The position numbers and the translations under genes are program-made. Shown here piece by piece: positions 8,565-16,452 of a DNA stretch of 31,859 bases. The DNA is from CAYQDF01 sp964416175. GTDB lineage: Bacteria; Chloroflexota; Anaerolineae; Anaerolineales; UBA4823. The notes under the pieces are model-generated. The model made no database searches. It saw only the letters and a program-made list of their open reading frames with translations, and was not told the origin of the DNA. The first letter of the stretch is position 1, and each line of letters opens with the position of its first letter. The stretch lies in the NCBI GenBank assembly GCA_964416175.1, contig CAYQDF010000031.1:1-31859 (forward strand). The letters are read 5' to 3'.

Positions 8565-9593
8565 TTATGAACGGGATCCGCTGGAGGAAACCGAATCGGG
8601 TTTCTTGCTCAGATTATTGTCACCAACAGTCGCAGCGATCTCCTTCGCCGCGGCGATCAGTTGCATCGATCGGATACCGTCCTCGAGCATACAGACGGGC
8701 CGGCTTACCCCGCGGCACACGTCAAGGAAATGCCGCAACTCGTCTAGAAACATTGAATTCCTTTCGAATCCCTGGGGAGGCGGAAGGTATTCCCACCGAT
8801 CGTCTCCCGAGCGGAAGCGATGCACTCCTCCTTCACGGTTGTCCCAGCGGATCGTCCCAGCCGACCCTGCTATTTCCAGGTAATGGCTGGGTGGTCGCTG
8901 GAAATAGTCAAGATGGAGACTGCCCTGCACCCCGGAGTCGAAGTGCAGGTACAACTCCGCAACGTCTTCGACGTCGATCTCGAGTTCGCTGATCCGACCA
9001 AGCTCAGCCCAGGCAACCACTGCCTCTCCAAAAAACCATCGCAGGTAGTCGAGCGGGTGGCAGAGAGTCAGCAGCGCGCCTCCACCCAGGTCAGCGCGCG
9101 CGCTGTACCCCAGACGATAATCTTCCCACGGATGCCAGCCGCCAAGGTGCTCTCCCCAATGAGCGTGAAAGTAGAGCGGTCGACCGATCGACCCGGCATC
9201 TAGTTCCCGCTTGACTTCCCTCAATCCGGGGTGGAAGCGGAACTGGTATCCCATCAGCACTTTCACTCCTCTTGCCTCGACAGCAGACCGAAGATCGTCA
9301 ACCCTGTCCATGGAATGAGTAAGTGGCTTCTCGATCAGCAGGTGGCATCCTGCTTCTGCTGCCGGGATCGCGACTTCCAGGTGCCTGGCGGTCGGAGTCG
9401 CGACGATGGCTGCTTCCGGTCCAGCGGCAAACGCAGCATCGAGGTCCTCATAGACCGGATATCCAGCCAGCTCCTCTTCTGGCAGTGTACTCAGCCTGCT
9501 GCGGTACAGGAGGATATCTCGCTCACCCAGCGCGGCGAGGTTCCTCAGGTGCCGCCGACCCACAGACCCTAAACCTGCGATGAGGATCTTCAC
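8565..9593 (-). CDS. Gfo/Idh/MocA-family NAD(P)-dependent oxidoreductase
   Basis: From the GTG start the product is 342 residues, normal for the family. It opens with the Rossmann motif KILIAGLGSVGRRHLRNLA, followed by YEDLDAAF and EAAIVATPTARH. LLIEKPLTHS supplies the conserved Lys of the EKP motif. The C-terminal alpha/beta domain follows, with HLDYFQRPPSHYLEIAGSAG. The same frame stays open upstream to 9740, but that region is inside the sulfotransferase gene, and the homologous part begins exactly at this GTG. The GTG overlaps the sulfotransferase TGA by 4 bp (GTGA), a strong sign of coupling. It probably oxidises or reduces a nucleotide-linked sugar of the cluster; the specific sugar is unknown. 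Confidence 0.9.
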   Translation of the reverse strand: MKILIAGLGSVGRRHLRNLAALGERDILLYRSRLSTLPEEELAGYPVYEDLDAAFAAGPEAAIVATPTARHLEVAIPAAEAGCHLLIEKPLTHSMDRVDDLRSAVEARGVKVLMGYQFRFHPGLREVKRELDAGSIGRPLYFHAHWGEHLGGWHPWEDYRLGYSARADLGGGALLTLCHPLDYLRWFFGEAVVAWAELGRISELEIDVEDVAELYLHFDSGVQGSLHLDYFQRPPSHYLEIAGSAGTIRWDNREGGVHRFRSGDDRWEYLPPPQGFERNSMFLDELRHFLDVCRGVSRPVCMLEDGIRSMQLIAAAKEIAATVGDNNLSKKPDSVSSSGSRS

Positions 9594-10618
9594 TCTGGCT
9601 CGTATCCCCAGGACGCTAAAGCTTCGCCGGCGACTTCTAAAAACATTCGGGCATCCTCGAAGGTGAAATATTCCTTCCATGAGCCGTGACGGCCTTTTTG
9701 CAGTGTCGCAGCGATCTCCTGTTCCTTCTGCAACTGCCACTCGTGGTCTGGGTTTTCCTGGATTTCCTCTATGACAGCTCTTTGCAGATCGTCAGAGGGC
9801 TCGCTGACCTCCAGGAAACGCCAAACTTTGTCCATCACCTCGACGGGGTCTGCGAGCAGGTCTTCATACCGCAGACTAAGATACCTCGCATCATACAGAG
9901 ATCGGGCAGCTGCGTCGGTCTCGGTCAAATTCCTGACCCAGTTCTCCGCTGCCCGGCGCAATCCTTTCCGGGTGAACAGGGACCGTTCTTTACGAAGGAA
10001 GGGCCGCGGATCCCGCAGGTATGCGCCGCGAATTTCCAGGTCTTCGGGAGGAAGGCTCTCAACCGAATCGATGAAGCTCTGAAATCTGTGCGAGATCACC
10101 GTGTCTCTTCCATCTCGCACGATAAACAGCAGCTTTGCGTCCGGATAGACATTGTACAGCAAGCGGACCGATTCACCATTCAGCGCGCTGTTCGGACTTT
10201 TATCGCCTACCACGGACTTGCCTGCCCGGCGGGCATCTCGTTCCAGGATGAAATCAGCTGCCGCCCGTAGAACTACCGGCGACAGATCCCTCCCCCGGTT
10301 CCAGCGGTTATTTCTCCTGGAAAGCCAGTTTGCAGTCTCCGGATCGGAGACCAGCGAGGTGAGCAGCGGCGGTTGCGTGAAAAAATGGGCCTGCCAGTTG
10401 CAGTACACTTCGGGATGGGCGCGCACCAGGCGAGCCAGCAGGGTCGTCCCCGAGCGAGCGTGCCCAAAAATGAAGAACTTGGGCATGGGAAAAAATTCCC
10501 GGGCTTCGGCAACTTCTTCTGGTAAGATCGCCGGGATTTCGGGGCGTGAGACTATCTGGGAACCCCCGTCGCAGAATGTGCGGATCGCTTTGATAAATCG
10601 CCGCCTGATATTGGCCAT
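9590..10618 (-). CDS. PAPS-dependent sulfotransferase
   Basis: The 342-residue product has the 5'-phosphosulfate loop FFIFGHARSGTTLLARL (about 48-64), SVVGDKSPNS (135-143) and the 3'-phosphate-binding segment LLFIVRDGRDTVISHRF (about 163-179). These are the main markers of the sulfotransferase family that uses PAPS. About 45 residues precede the core; a shorter start at M45 would also leave the fold intact. No signal peptide is present, so sulfation should occur in the cytoplasm where PAPS is made, fitting an ABC-exported glycan built inside the cell. PAPS would come from the sat-cysC gene in the same window. The acceptor is unknown but is probably a hydroxyl of the cluster's glycan. A 223-bp gap precedes it, so it may head its own transcript. 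Confidence 0.92.
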   Translation of the reverse strand: MANIRRRFIKAIRTFCDGGSQIVSRPEIPAILPEEVAEAREFFPMPKFFIFGHARSGTTLLARLVRAHPEVYCNWQAHFFTQPPLLTSLVSDPETANWLSRRNNRWNRGRDLSPVVLRAAADFILERDARRAGKSVVGDKSPNSALNGESVRLLYNVYPDAKLLFIVRDGRDTVISHRFQSFIDSVESLPPEDLEIRGAYLRDPRPFLRKERSLFTRKGLRRAAENWVRNLTETDAAARSLYDARYLSLRYEDLLADPVEVMDKVWRFLEVSEPSDDLQRAVIEEIQENPDHEWQLQKEQEIAATLQKGRHGSWKEYFTFEDARMFLEVAGEALASWGYEPE

Positions 10619-10841
10619 GTCTTTGACTTGATGATCACGAAGTACAGGGTCGCCTGATCGTACTCTGGGTTCTGGCGGGGAAACCTACCTGGTGCAATCG
10701 GACCTCGGAACCCGGATTCCTTCGGGTTGAAACCTTTGCAGGTGGGTCTATGTGGACTTGTTGGTGGGGTTTCAACTGCCATCACCGGGGACGGATCTTC
10801 GTACATATCAACCAGGCAACAGAGGGATTTCCCAATCTGGC
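10619..10841. other. intergenic region before sulfotransferase with imperfect palindrome
   Basis: This 223-bp gap breaks the gene string between the GT2 and the sulfotransferase. On the plus strand GGAACCCGGATTCC (10707-10720) pairs with itself at 6 of 7 positions. It overlaps a second inverted repeat, AACCCG-8nt-CGGGTT (10709-10728). Neither is followed by a T-run, so an operator or RNA structure is more likely than an intrinsic terminator. I found no convincing gene. Confidence 0.45.
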
Positions 10842-11834
10842 TTAATCCACGTTATGCAACAGCCGAAACAGGTAGTCATAGAACCTGCTGAGGAGTCGCC
10901 TGCTCCCGGGCAACCGCATCATCCAGTGTTTCCCAGTTTTGGAAGAAAAGGGTTTCGCGTCTGGTTTTATACCGACACCCCTGGCGTCTTCGATCACATC
11001 TGGGCTGATCGTATTCCCGAGGTGGCGTGTGGTCCTCTCCACCGTGGAGAGCCGGAGATACCCCAGTTCGTCGACAGCTTCATCCAGCTGGATCATCTCT
11101 CCCATCAGCCTCCCGCTCCATTCTTCGGGGATTGCCCGGAGGATGACATCTTTGGGAGCCAGGAACTGGAAGTGGCTTGCCGATCCAAAAGCTTCCACTC
11201 CCCGGAGGGTCAAGATCAGATCCGGTTGATCCACAGTGGATACCAGATAAGCCTGGGGGTCCCGTCCAACGCTGACTGCCCAATCGATCTCCCATTGGTC
11301 TGGGATCCGCCTTTCCCGGGATACCGACAGCCCTCCTCGATTATCATCGATAAAACGGTAAAGGGAGCTCCTCGCCCGCTCGGCAGCGTCTCGGACTGGT
11401 GAGCCGCTGACCATCCCGACTTTAGGATAAGTATCCAGAATTGACAGATGCGCCTCTAACCAGCCGGGGTAAAAGAATATGTCGTCGTCTGCGTATGCCA
11501 CCAAATCTCCCGGGGCAGCCCCAAAGATCAGCCTGAATGCCCCGATCTTTCCGATATTGGTGCCTGAGAGCAATAAAAAATCGATCCATCCTTCGCTTTT
11601 CAGTCGCGTCAGATATTCAACGACCGGGACGCAGCTGCCGTTATCGAAGACCAACAAATCGTACGGCGCCGAGGTGTTCGCGAACAGGCTTGCAAGGCTT
11701 ATCTTCAATATGTCGAACCGGCTGCGGAAGTATCCCTCCAGGTGTGGCAGGTAAGTCAGCATGGCTACCGTGACCCTTTCAGGCTTGTAGCTTGAAACTT
11801 TTTCCCGCGCTGGATTGATGCCGATGCGCGCCAT
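10842..11834 (-). CDS. GT2-like (GT-A) glycosyltransferase
   Basis: The 330-residue product has a GT-A layout. VTVAMLTYLP is the first strand, LLVFDNGS (60-67) is the second nucleotide-binding strand, and LVAYADDDIFFYPGWLEAH gives a DDD metal site at 116-118. These are typical of family 2 glycosyltransferases that use UDP-, GDP- or dTDP-sugars. No membrane segment is evident, so it acts in the cytoplasm or at the membrane face. The C-terminal 100 residues are basic (RLPGSRRLLSRFYDYLFRLL), perhaps for membrane association. The gene follows the lipoprotein gene by 14 bp in the same operon. Donor and acceptor are unknown. Confidence 0.85.
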   Translation of the reverse strand: MARIGINPAREKVSSYKPERVTVAMLTYLPHLEGYFRSRFDILKISLASLFANTSAPYDLLVFDNGSCVPVVEYLTRLKSEGWIDFLLLSGTNIGKIGAFRLIFGAAPGDLVAYADDDIFFYPGWLEAHLSILDTYPKVGMVSGSPVRDAAERARSSLYRFIDDNRGGLSVSRERRIPDQWEIDWAVSVGRDPQAYLVSTVDQPDLILTLRGVEAFGSASHFQFLAPKDVILRAIPEEWSGRLMGEMIQLDEAVDELGYLRLSTVERTTRHLGNTISPDVIEDARGVGIKPDAKPFSSKTGKHWMMRLPGSRRLLSRFYDYLFRLLHNVD

Positions 11835-11848
11835 ACTGTGCTCGAAAC

Positions 11849-12556
11849 TCAGTTGTCCCCGACCACGAGCAAATCCCCGAGCAGTTTATCGTTTACCCAG
11901 ACATAAGCTCTCCAGATCTCAGGGAACTGCCGGATCGTGTCCCATACCTGGGCGCGGTACCGCAGCTTCTCACAGTCGTCTTTCGGCTTGGTAAAGCCTC
12001 CAGCAAGGTAAACCGTGATCTCGCCAGTCTGTTTTTTAAAGTCGACGCTTGCCACACTCAAATTGGACTGGTAAAGCGCGTTGTAAAGATCTCCGATGTG
12101 CTGGCCGCCGGTCGAAAAAAGGCTCTTCAATGCGGTGCTGACATCCTGCGAGACATCTCCAGAAATCATCTGGCCGGTGCTGACCGGGACGAGGCTGTCC
12201 CCGCATCCAACGGGGCCGCCGGTACCGGGCAGGACCAGGTATTTTACGATCCAGTTTCCAGAGACTGCTGCCGGAGCTCCAACGGTTATCGTGGGGGTGG
12301 GTGAAGGGCTCGGCTCAGGAGAAGGCGTGGATGTGGGAACAACTGTGGCAGTTGCAGTGGGGGAGGCTGTCGGGCTTGGGGATGGTGTGTCCGTCGGGAG
12401 CGGAGGAGCTTCGCTTGCTTCAACCTGCGTCTCTGCGACGGTTGGAGATGGTAAAGCAGTTTCGGCCTGGTCGGGGACGCCACAGGCTGGGATAAACAAG
12501 AAGACCGCTGTAAGGAACAGGAGTTTGAGCAGCGATGGTTTCCGTGTCTTCAGCAT
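11849..12556 (-). CDS. lipoprotein with Pro/Ser/Thr linker and GerMN-like domain
   Basis: The 235-residue product begins with a basic n-region, a hydrophobic core and the lipobox FIPAC (Cys25), so it should be lipidated and anchored outside the membrane. Residues about 33-92 are a low-complexity linker of Pro, Ser and Thr, a possible glycosylation or wall-spanning spacer. The C-terminal ~140 residues fit a GerMN domain: PVSTGQMISGDVSQDVSTAL, VASVDFKKQTGEITVYL and DTIRQFPEIWRAYVWVND resemble the domain's strand-helix-strand pattern. GerMN domains occur in spore germination protein GerM and in many Chloroflexota and actinobacterial lipoproteins with unclear roles. The start has AAAGGA 7 nt upstream. 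It is embedded between a methyltransferase and a GT2 gene, which suggests a role at the surface tied to the glycan. Confidence 0.8.
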   Translation of the reverse strand: MLKTRKPSLLKLLFLTAVFLFIPACGVPDQAETALPSPTVAETQVEASEAPPLPTDTPSPSPTASPTATATVVPTSTPSPEPSPSPTPTITVGAPAAVSGNWIVKYLVLPGTGGPVGCGDSLVPVSTGQMISGDVSQDVSTALKSLFSTGGQHIGDLYNALYQSNLSVASVDFKKQTGEITVYLAGGFTKPKDDCEKLRYRAQVWDTIRQFPEIWRAYVWVNDKLLGDLLVVGDN

Positions 12557-12566
12557 ATTGGATCCT

Positions 12567-13451
12567 TTAGAGTTTTTTCCACGCCCGGACGGGGAACAGA
12601 CGCTCTACGACTCGTCTGCGGGCCATCCCCATCCAGCGCTTGATGCGCACACCGCGTTCGGCGACGTCTCTAAACGAGATATCCTTCATGTTCCCGGTGA
12701 CAGGTCGCGCGAGTGCGGTGATGTAGAGCGCCAAGAGCTCTGATCGAGGCGACCCGTGTTTCCTCAACGCTTGGATGGCAAAGCCGCTCAACTCAAGCGC
12801 ACGGCGCAGGCTGTGTTCGCTGAATGCGCTCATGTGCGCCACTTCGAAACATTCGTGCGCGTACAGGTTCGGGACTTCGACCAGCAATGCGCCATCGTGC
12901 GTGAGCCAATCTTCCCGTATCCGCTGCAGATAGCTGACCGGGTCCGGCAGGTGTTCCAGGACGTGCACCACGCTGACCAGATCGAACCTGCGCTCCCTCG
13001 CCGCCTCCATTCCGTCTAACGACGGGTAAACCTTGAGACCCCGGCTTTCCGCGTACGCCCGGTAGGCGTCGCCTGGTTCAATCCCGACGCCAGTCAGACA
13101 GTACCGTTCCTGGGATCGTTCAAGCAGCAGTCCGGCTGAACACCCAATATCGAGGTGGCGTGCCGCATTGTCCACTCTGGAGGCTTCGAGAAAGCCCAAT
13201 AGAGATTTTGCCCGCGCCTTTTGGATCTCCAGATCGCGTGGGTCTGGCCCTTCTCCCCCCTGGTACAGCCTTCGATATTCCGCCTGGTAGAACCGGTCAA
13301 GTTCATCCTCTGTCATACGCGGGGATTGGAAGACGAATCCACAGGCTCCACAGATCCGGTAAGCGACCTGATATCCCCGAAACAGGCGCCGATCAAAAAT
13401 GCTGCTGGTTGATCCCCCACAGAGGGGGCACGTCTTCTGCTCCTGCGGCAT
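12567..13451 (-). CDS. class I SAM-dependent methyltransferase with N-terminal zinc ribbon
   Basis: From the chosen ATG the product is 294 residues. It starts with two CxxC pairs (CPLC at 8-11 and CGAC at 34-37), a zinc-ribbon head often seen in sugar-modifying methyltransferases of antibiotic and O-antigen clusters. The SAM-binding motif HLDIGCSAGLLL follows at about 99-110, then GVGIEP (the acidic residue that binds the ribose) and VVHVLEHLPDPVSYL. An upstream in-frame start at 13562 would run into the previous gene and adds only basic low-complexity residues, so I reject it. The gene lies 25 bp after its upstream neighbour and 10 bp before the lipoprotein gene. O-methylation of a sugar is the best guess. 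Confidence 0.87.
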   Translation of the reverse strand: MPQEQKTCPLCGGSTSSIFDRRLFRGYQVAYRICGACGFVFQSPRMTEDELDRFYQAEYRRLYQGGEGPDPRDLEIQKARAKSLLGFLEASRVDNAARHLDIGCSAGLLLERSQERYCLTGVGIEPGDAYRAYAESRGLKVYPSLDGMEAARERRFDLVSVVHVLEHLPDPVSYLQRIREDWLTHDGALLVEVPNLYAHECFEVAHMSAFSEHSLRRALELSGFAIQALRKHGSPRSELLALYITALARPVTGNMKDISFRDVAERGVRIKRWMGMARRRVVERLFPVRAWKKL

Positions 13452-13476
13452 GCTCTGACCGAAACCACGCCGGAAT

Positions 13477-14385
13477 CTAGCCGGCCTGGGCCTTGTTCTC
13501 GTATTTCCGGCGCGAGCGCCGAAGCCAGCGGATGAGCGTCTTTCGCAAACCTCGCGGGTCATCTTCGGCGATCAATAGCTCCAGCCGGTGGAGCAGGCCT
13601 GGCAGGCTCACCCTGGCATTGCGGACCTGCCCGTCTACCAGCACCCTGTTCGCCTCCAGGATCGTGTACATGGTTTTCATACCGCCGGCCAACCTGACGT
13701 TGTCTTTAGTCTCCGGGAGGTCGTATGGCGGCTGGCCACCTGGAAGATGACTGTAGTCGTGGTTCTGATGGATGACAGTCGCCGCCCTGGTGATATCGAC
13801 CACATCCCAGCCGGCCTTCCTGGCGTGATAAATCGTCCAGTTGTCCCAACCGGATCGCCCGATGGTAAAAGCAGGCATGTCAGTCAAAAGATGGCGGGGG
13901 AACAAGAAATAATCGCTCCCCACTGGAGCGTGGAGGTTCCCACGGCGTTCGACCTCCGCTTTTATTCGTTCCTCCCACCCAGGGCTGAAATCGAGCGGTC
14001 CCATCAGGTCCAGGTCCCACCGCTGGCTGATGACGAGGAAATCCCGTGATTGGTCGGCAACTTTCTTTACCGCATCCAGGAGATCGGGCAGGAAGAGGAC
14101 ATCGGCGTTGGAGATCATCAGGTAAGGCGCAGAGCTGGCCTGCCGCGCGATCTGGAACATGGAGCTGATGTAAGGTGTCCCCTGCGGACTGGAGGCCACA
14201 TCCGGGAAATGACGAATGCCGTACTCTGAGGCCACGTCCGCCGCCCCGGGTTCATCCCCCATCAAGAAGACCTCGACTTCAGGACCCAGATGAATCCAGG
14301 ACTGGATGGCATTGCGCTGGATTTGAGAAATGTGGGCGCTGAGGGTAAATGGCTTTGGTGAAGTGAATATCGTGAGTAAAGACAT
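13477..14385 (-). CDS. putative GT-A-fold glycosyltransferase
   Basis: The 302-residue protein begins with a strand-like SLLTIFTSPKPF, then RNAIQSWIHLGPEVEVFLMGDE, a pattern of nucleotide-sugar-binding GT-A proteins. APYLMISNADVLFLPDLLDAV (about 105-125) resembles a DxD-type metal site, although the motif reads NAD rather than DxD. A later conserved-looking segment, SGWDNWTIYHARKAGWDV, is followed by IHQNHDYSHLPGG. The C-terminus is strongly basic (RKTLIRWLRRSRRKYENK). I know similar proteins only as uncharacterised members of polysaccharide clusters. No Shine-Dalgarno is visible, and a 154-bp gap separates it from the upstream spsF-like gene. Confidence 0.65.
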   Translation of the reverse strand: MSLLTIFTSPKPFTLSAHISQIQRNAIQSWIHLGPEVEVFLMGDEPGAADVASEYGIRHFPDVASSPQGTPYISSMFQIARQASSAPYLMISNADVLFLPDLLDAVKKVADQSRDFLVISQRWDLDLMGPLDFSPGWEERIKAEVERRGNLHAPVGSDYFLFPRHLLTDMPAFTIGRSGWDNWTIYHARKAGWDVVDITRAATVIHQNHDYSHLPGGQPPYDLPETKDNVRLAGGMKTMYTILEANRVLVDGQVRNARVSLPGLLHRLELLIAEDDPRGLRKTLIRWLRRSRRKYENKAQAG

Positions 14386-14539
14386 AGTGAGGAGAAACCA
14401 TGAAGTAGTTTAAGAACCTAACTTGAAATACTGAATTCGAGGCTTCAGCCGTGCAACCGCAAGGTCTTACTCAGAGAATGCTCAGTGCGCAGCATGGAGG
14501 CAAAACATGAAACTCGAATCGCAAGATGCTGACAGGTTC
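14386..14539. other. intergenic gap between spsF-like gene and glycosyltransferase
   Basis: A 154-bp gap in the otherwise dense operon. I found no open frame of note, no T-tract hairpin and no convincing promoter pair. It may carry a weak internal promoter. Confidence 0.4.
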
Positions 14540-15340
14540 TCAATCCAACAGAGACTTGTGGCGGACGCCAGCGTTAATCGCTGCCAGGTCCGGCCTGTTC
14601 TGTACCAGGGCCAACACGTCCAGCCAGGAGAAATCATCCTTTCCCTGGAAAGAAGCGTAGACCTGCCGCACGAATTCCAGGTCTTCAGCCGTGTCCACAG
14701 TCCACCGCAGGTGACCATAATCGGGGTCGTGGTGTATCTGCAACACTCGGAACTCGCCCTGATTCTCATATAGATAAGGCATGACGTGTTCGCGCTGGTG
14801 AGGCCTGTCTGCTTCTTTCCATGCTCTTTCGAGCGCTGCAAATGTGCACACTTCCGTATCCAGTCCGATGGGGAACGTCCGGCTCCATGGTGGCGGCAGG
14901 CGGTTGGCCGCGAAGTCCCACGCAGGCTCTTTCTGCAGGTGATCAGGAGATTCGTCCATCCCAAAGAAAGCTCCGAGGACCTGGTCGATCACCCCTGGAT
15001 CGATGAGCGGGCAATCTGCGGTCAGCCGAACGACGACGTCCGCAGAGAATTTCCGGGCTGCTTGGTAGTAGCGATCGAGGACATCGTGGAGGCTCCCGCG
15101 GTAGCAGGGCGTTCCCATCTCCCGGCTGAGGGCTTCAATCGCGTCATCTTGCGGTTCAAGAGAGGTGGCAACCGCCACCATATCCACCCGCTTTGCCCGC
15201 TTTGCCCGCTCCACCACCCGCGCCAGCATTGGCTTCCCGGCGATATCCATCAGGACTTTTCTCGGCAGGCGGGTCGCGCCCATCCTCGCCTGGACGATAG
15301 CCACTGTGTGCCATTTCCGGCGCCCTTCGCCTGTCTTCAA
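14540..15340 (-). CDS. spsF: SpsF-like cytidylyltransferase (CMP-sugar activating type)
   Basis: The 266-residue product has the CMP-sugar synthetase N-terminal motif VAIVQARMGATRLPRKVL (about 13-30). VVVRLTADCPLIDPGVIDQV follows (metal and nucleotide handling), as does HLRWTVDTAEDLEFV in the C-terminal half. SpsF-type proteins are relatives of NeuA/PseF that sit beside NeuB-type synthases in spore-coat and nonulosonate loci. Here the NeuB-family gene is two genes upstream, so activation of that acid with CMP is the natural proposal. The start is TTG, overlapping the GT4 stop codon in the sequence TTGA. A GTG a few codons downstream (before AIVQARMG) is the alternative. Family is secure; product sugar is inferred. 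Confidence 0.85.
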   Translation of the reverse strand: MKTGEGRRKWHTVAIVQARMGATRLPRKVLMDIAGKPMLARVVERAKRAKRVDMVAVATSLEPQDDAIEALSREMGTPCYRGSLHDVLDRYYQAARKFSADVVVRLTADCPLIDPGVIDQVLGAFFGMDESPDHLQKEPAWDFAANRLPPPWSRTFPIGLDTEVCTFAALERAWKEADRPHQREHVMPYLYENQGEFRVLQIHHDPDYGHLRWTVDTAEDLEFVRQVYASFQGKDDFSWLDVLALVQNRPDLAAINAGVRHKSLLD

Positions 15341-16437
15341 ATCATCCTCTGTAGAGCTAAATCATACGCCTGCAGAAGTTTGGGGAAATTAATTTCCCAG
15401 TTTGCCTTCTGCTCAGCCAGATCACGGGCTGCGCGGCCCATACCCTTCAGTTCTCCCCGGCGATCGAAGGCCATCACGATGGCTTCTGCCAGGGATTCGA
15501 CATCCCCATCTGGGAACAGCCATCCCTGCACGCCGGGCTGGACCCATTCACGGTTTCCGGGGAGATCGGTCACGATGGACGGCTTGCCTGAAGCCAATGC
15601 TTCCATGAGCGAGACCGAGCTCCCATCGACGTGGGAAGCGCTGACGTACAGATCAGCCATCTGGTAATAGCGAGGTAGGTCGGCCTGGGGCACAGGGCCG
15701 CGGAAATCCACGTTCTCGCTGACGCCGCCCTCGAGAAAAATGCTCCGCAATACGCTAGCCTGAGATCCACTGCCGAGCAGGATCAACCGCAGGCCCTTCC
15801 GTTTGTGAGAAGCCTTCACGAAAGCTTTTGCTAGAATATCCACCCCATATAAAGGCTCCCAGTTCCTGGTGGACAGGAGGATGAATTCGCCATCCTCTGC
15901 CCTGCCAGGTCCCGCTGGTCGAAACGTTCGGAGATCGACCCCCCATGGAAATATTACGATCCGGTCCGCAGCCATCCCAAACTGGATGGCTGAATCGCGG
16001 ACCGCCAGACAATCTCCAACCATTACAGCGGTCCGCGACAGCGTGAACCGAGTTATCCAGCCTTGAAGCCGGCTACTGCACGCATCTTTTAACAGATCAT
16101 ACCCCCAGGACATGCTCACCAGCGGCCGGTATCCAGCCAGGGCGGTGAGAAAGGCACAGCTCTGGATCGGGCCGGCGTGCACCAGGTCTGGTTTTATTTC
16201 CCGGATTACCCTTTTAAGATCAGATCGCAGGCGGGGATAATCGGCAAGCCTGGCAGTCTTCCTTCTCCCAGGTAAGGTTAGACTTTCAATCCCGTACGGT
16301 AAAGGGCGGTCTTCGCTTCTGTTCGTCTGTCCTTCGAGAGGCAGGTAATATATCTGGTGATCCGTATTTGCCAGCGCTGCCAGGAAGCGGTGGTCGTGCG
16401 GGGAGTAATCTCGGGTAAAGTACAGGACACGCGTCAA
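15337..16437 (-). CDS. GT4-family glycosyltransferase
   Basis: The 366-residue product is a GT-B-fold enzyme. The N-terminal domain contains IREIKPDLVHAGPIQSC. The linker FPWGVDLRTFRPA is the usual W/N-GVD motif. The C-terminal domain has LLSTRNWEPLYGVDILAKAF and VDGSSVSLMEALASGKPSIV, which is the E-x7-E-like donor site (GSSVSLMEAxxxGxPxV) of retaining GT4 enzymes. Length is typical. The start is TTG, since no in-frame ATG occurs before the conserved first strand. It lies 15 bp after the NeuB-family gene and overlaps spsF by 4 bp. That tight packing between synthase and cytidylyltransferase suggests it works on the same sugar or the same repeat unit. Confidence 0.88.
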   Translation of the reverse strand: MTRVLYFTRDYSPHDHRFLAALANTDHQIYYLPLEGQTNRSEDRPLPYGIESLTLPGRRKTARLADYPRLRSDLKRVIREIKPDLVHAGPIQSCAFLTALAGYRPLVSMSWGYDLLKDACSSRLQGWITRFTLSRTAVMVGDCLAVRDSAIQFGMAADRIVIFPWGVDLRTFRPAGPGRAEDGEFILLSTRNWEPLYGVDILAKAFVKASHKRKGLRLILLGSGSQASVLRSIFLEGGVSENVDFRGPVPQADLPRYYQMADLYVSASHVDGSSVSLMEALASGKPSIVTDLPGNREWVQPGVQGWLFPDGDVESLAEAIVMAFDRRGELKGMGRAARDLAEQKANWEINFPKLLQAYDLALQRMI

Positions 16438-16452
16438 GATTAGTTTGACCAG

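Noticed and set aside
9594..9740. N-terminal extension of the Gfo/Idh/MocA protein up to 9740
   Set aside because: The extension is Arg-rich and lies inside the sulfotransferase gene. The Rossmann motif starts right at GTG 9593.
10552..10806. Minus-strand 84-codon frame in the gap before the sulfotransferase
   Set aside because: It overlaps the sulfotransferase start by 67 bp in another frame, is Pro-rich without a motif, and lacks a Shine-Dalgarno.
12096..12743. Plus-strand Val/Gly-rich frame of 215 codons opposite the lipoprotein
   Set aside because: It is the complement of the repetitive Pro/Ser/Thr linker DNA. The minus strand has a lipobox and ribosome site.
15187..15210. Tandem 9-bp repeat (CCCGCTTTG twice plus a partial copy) in spsF
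   Set aside because: It encodes an Ala-Lys-Arg repeat in a basic helix common in this protein family. Not a mobile or regulatory repeat.
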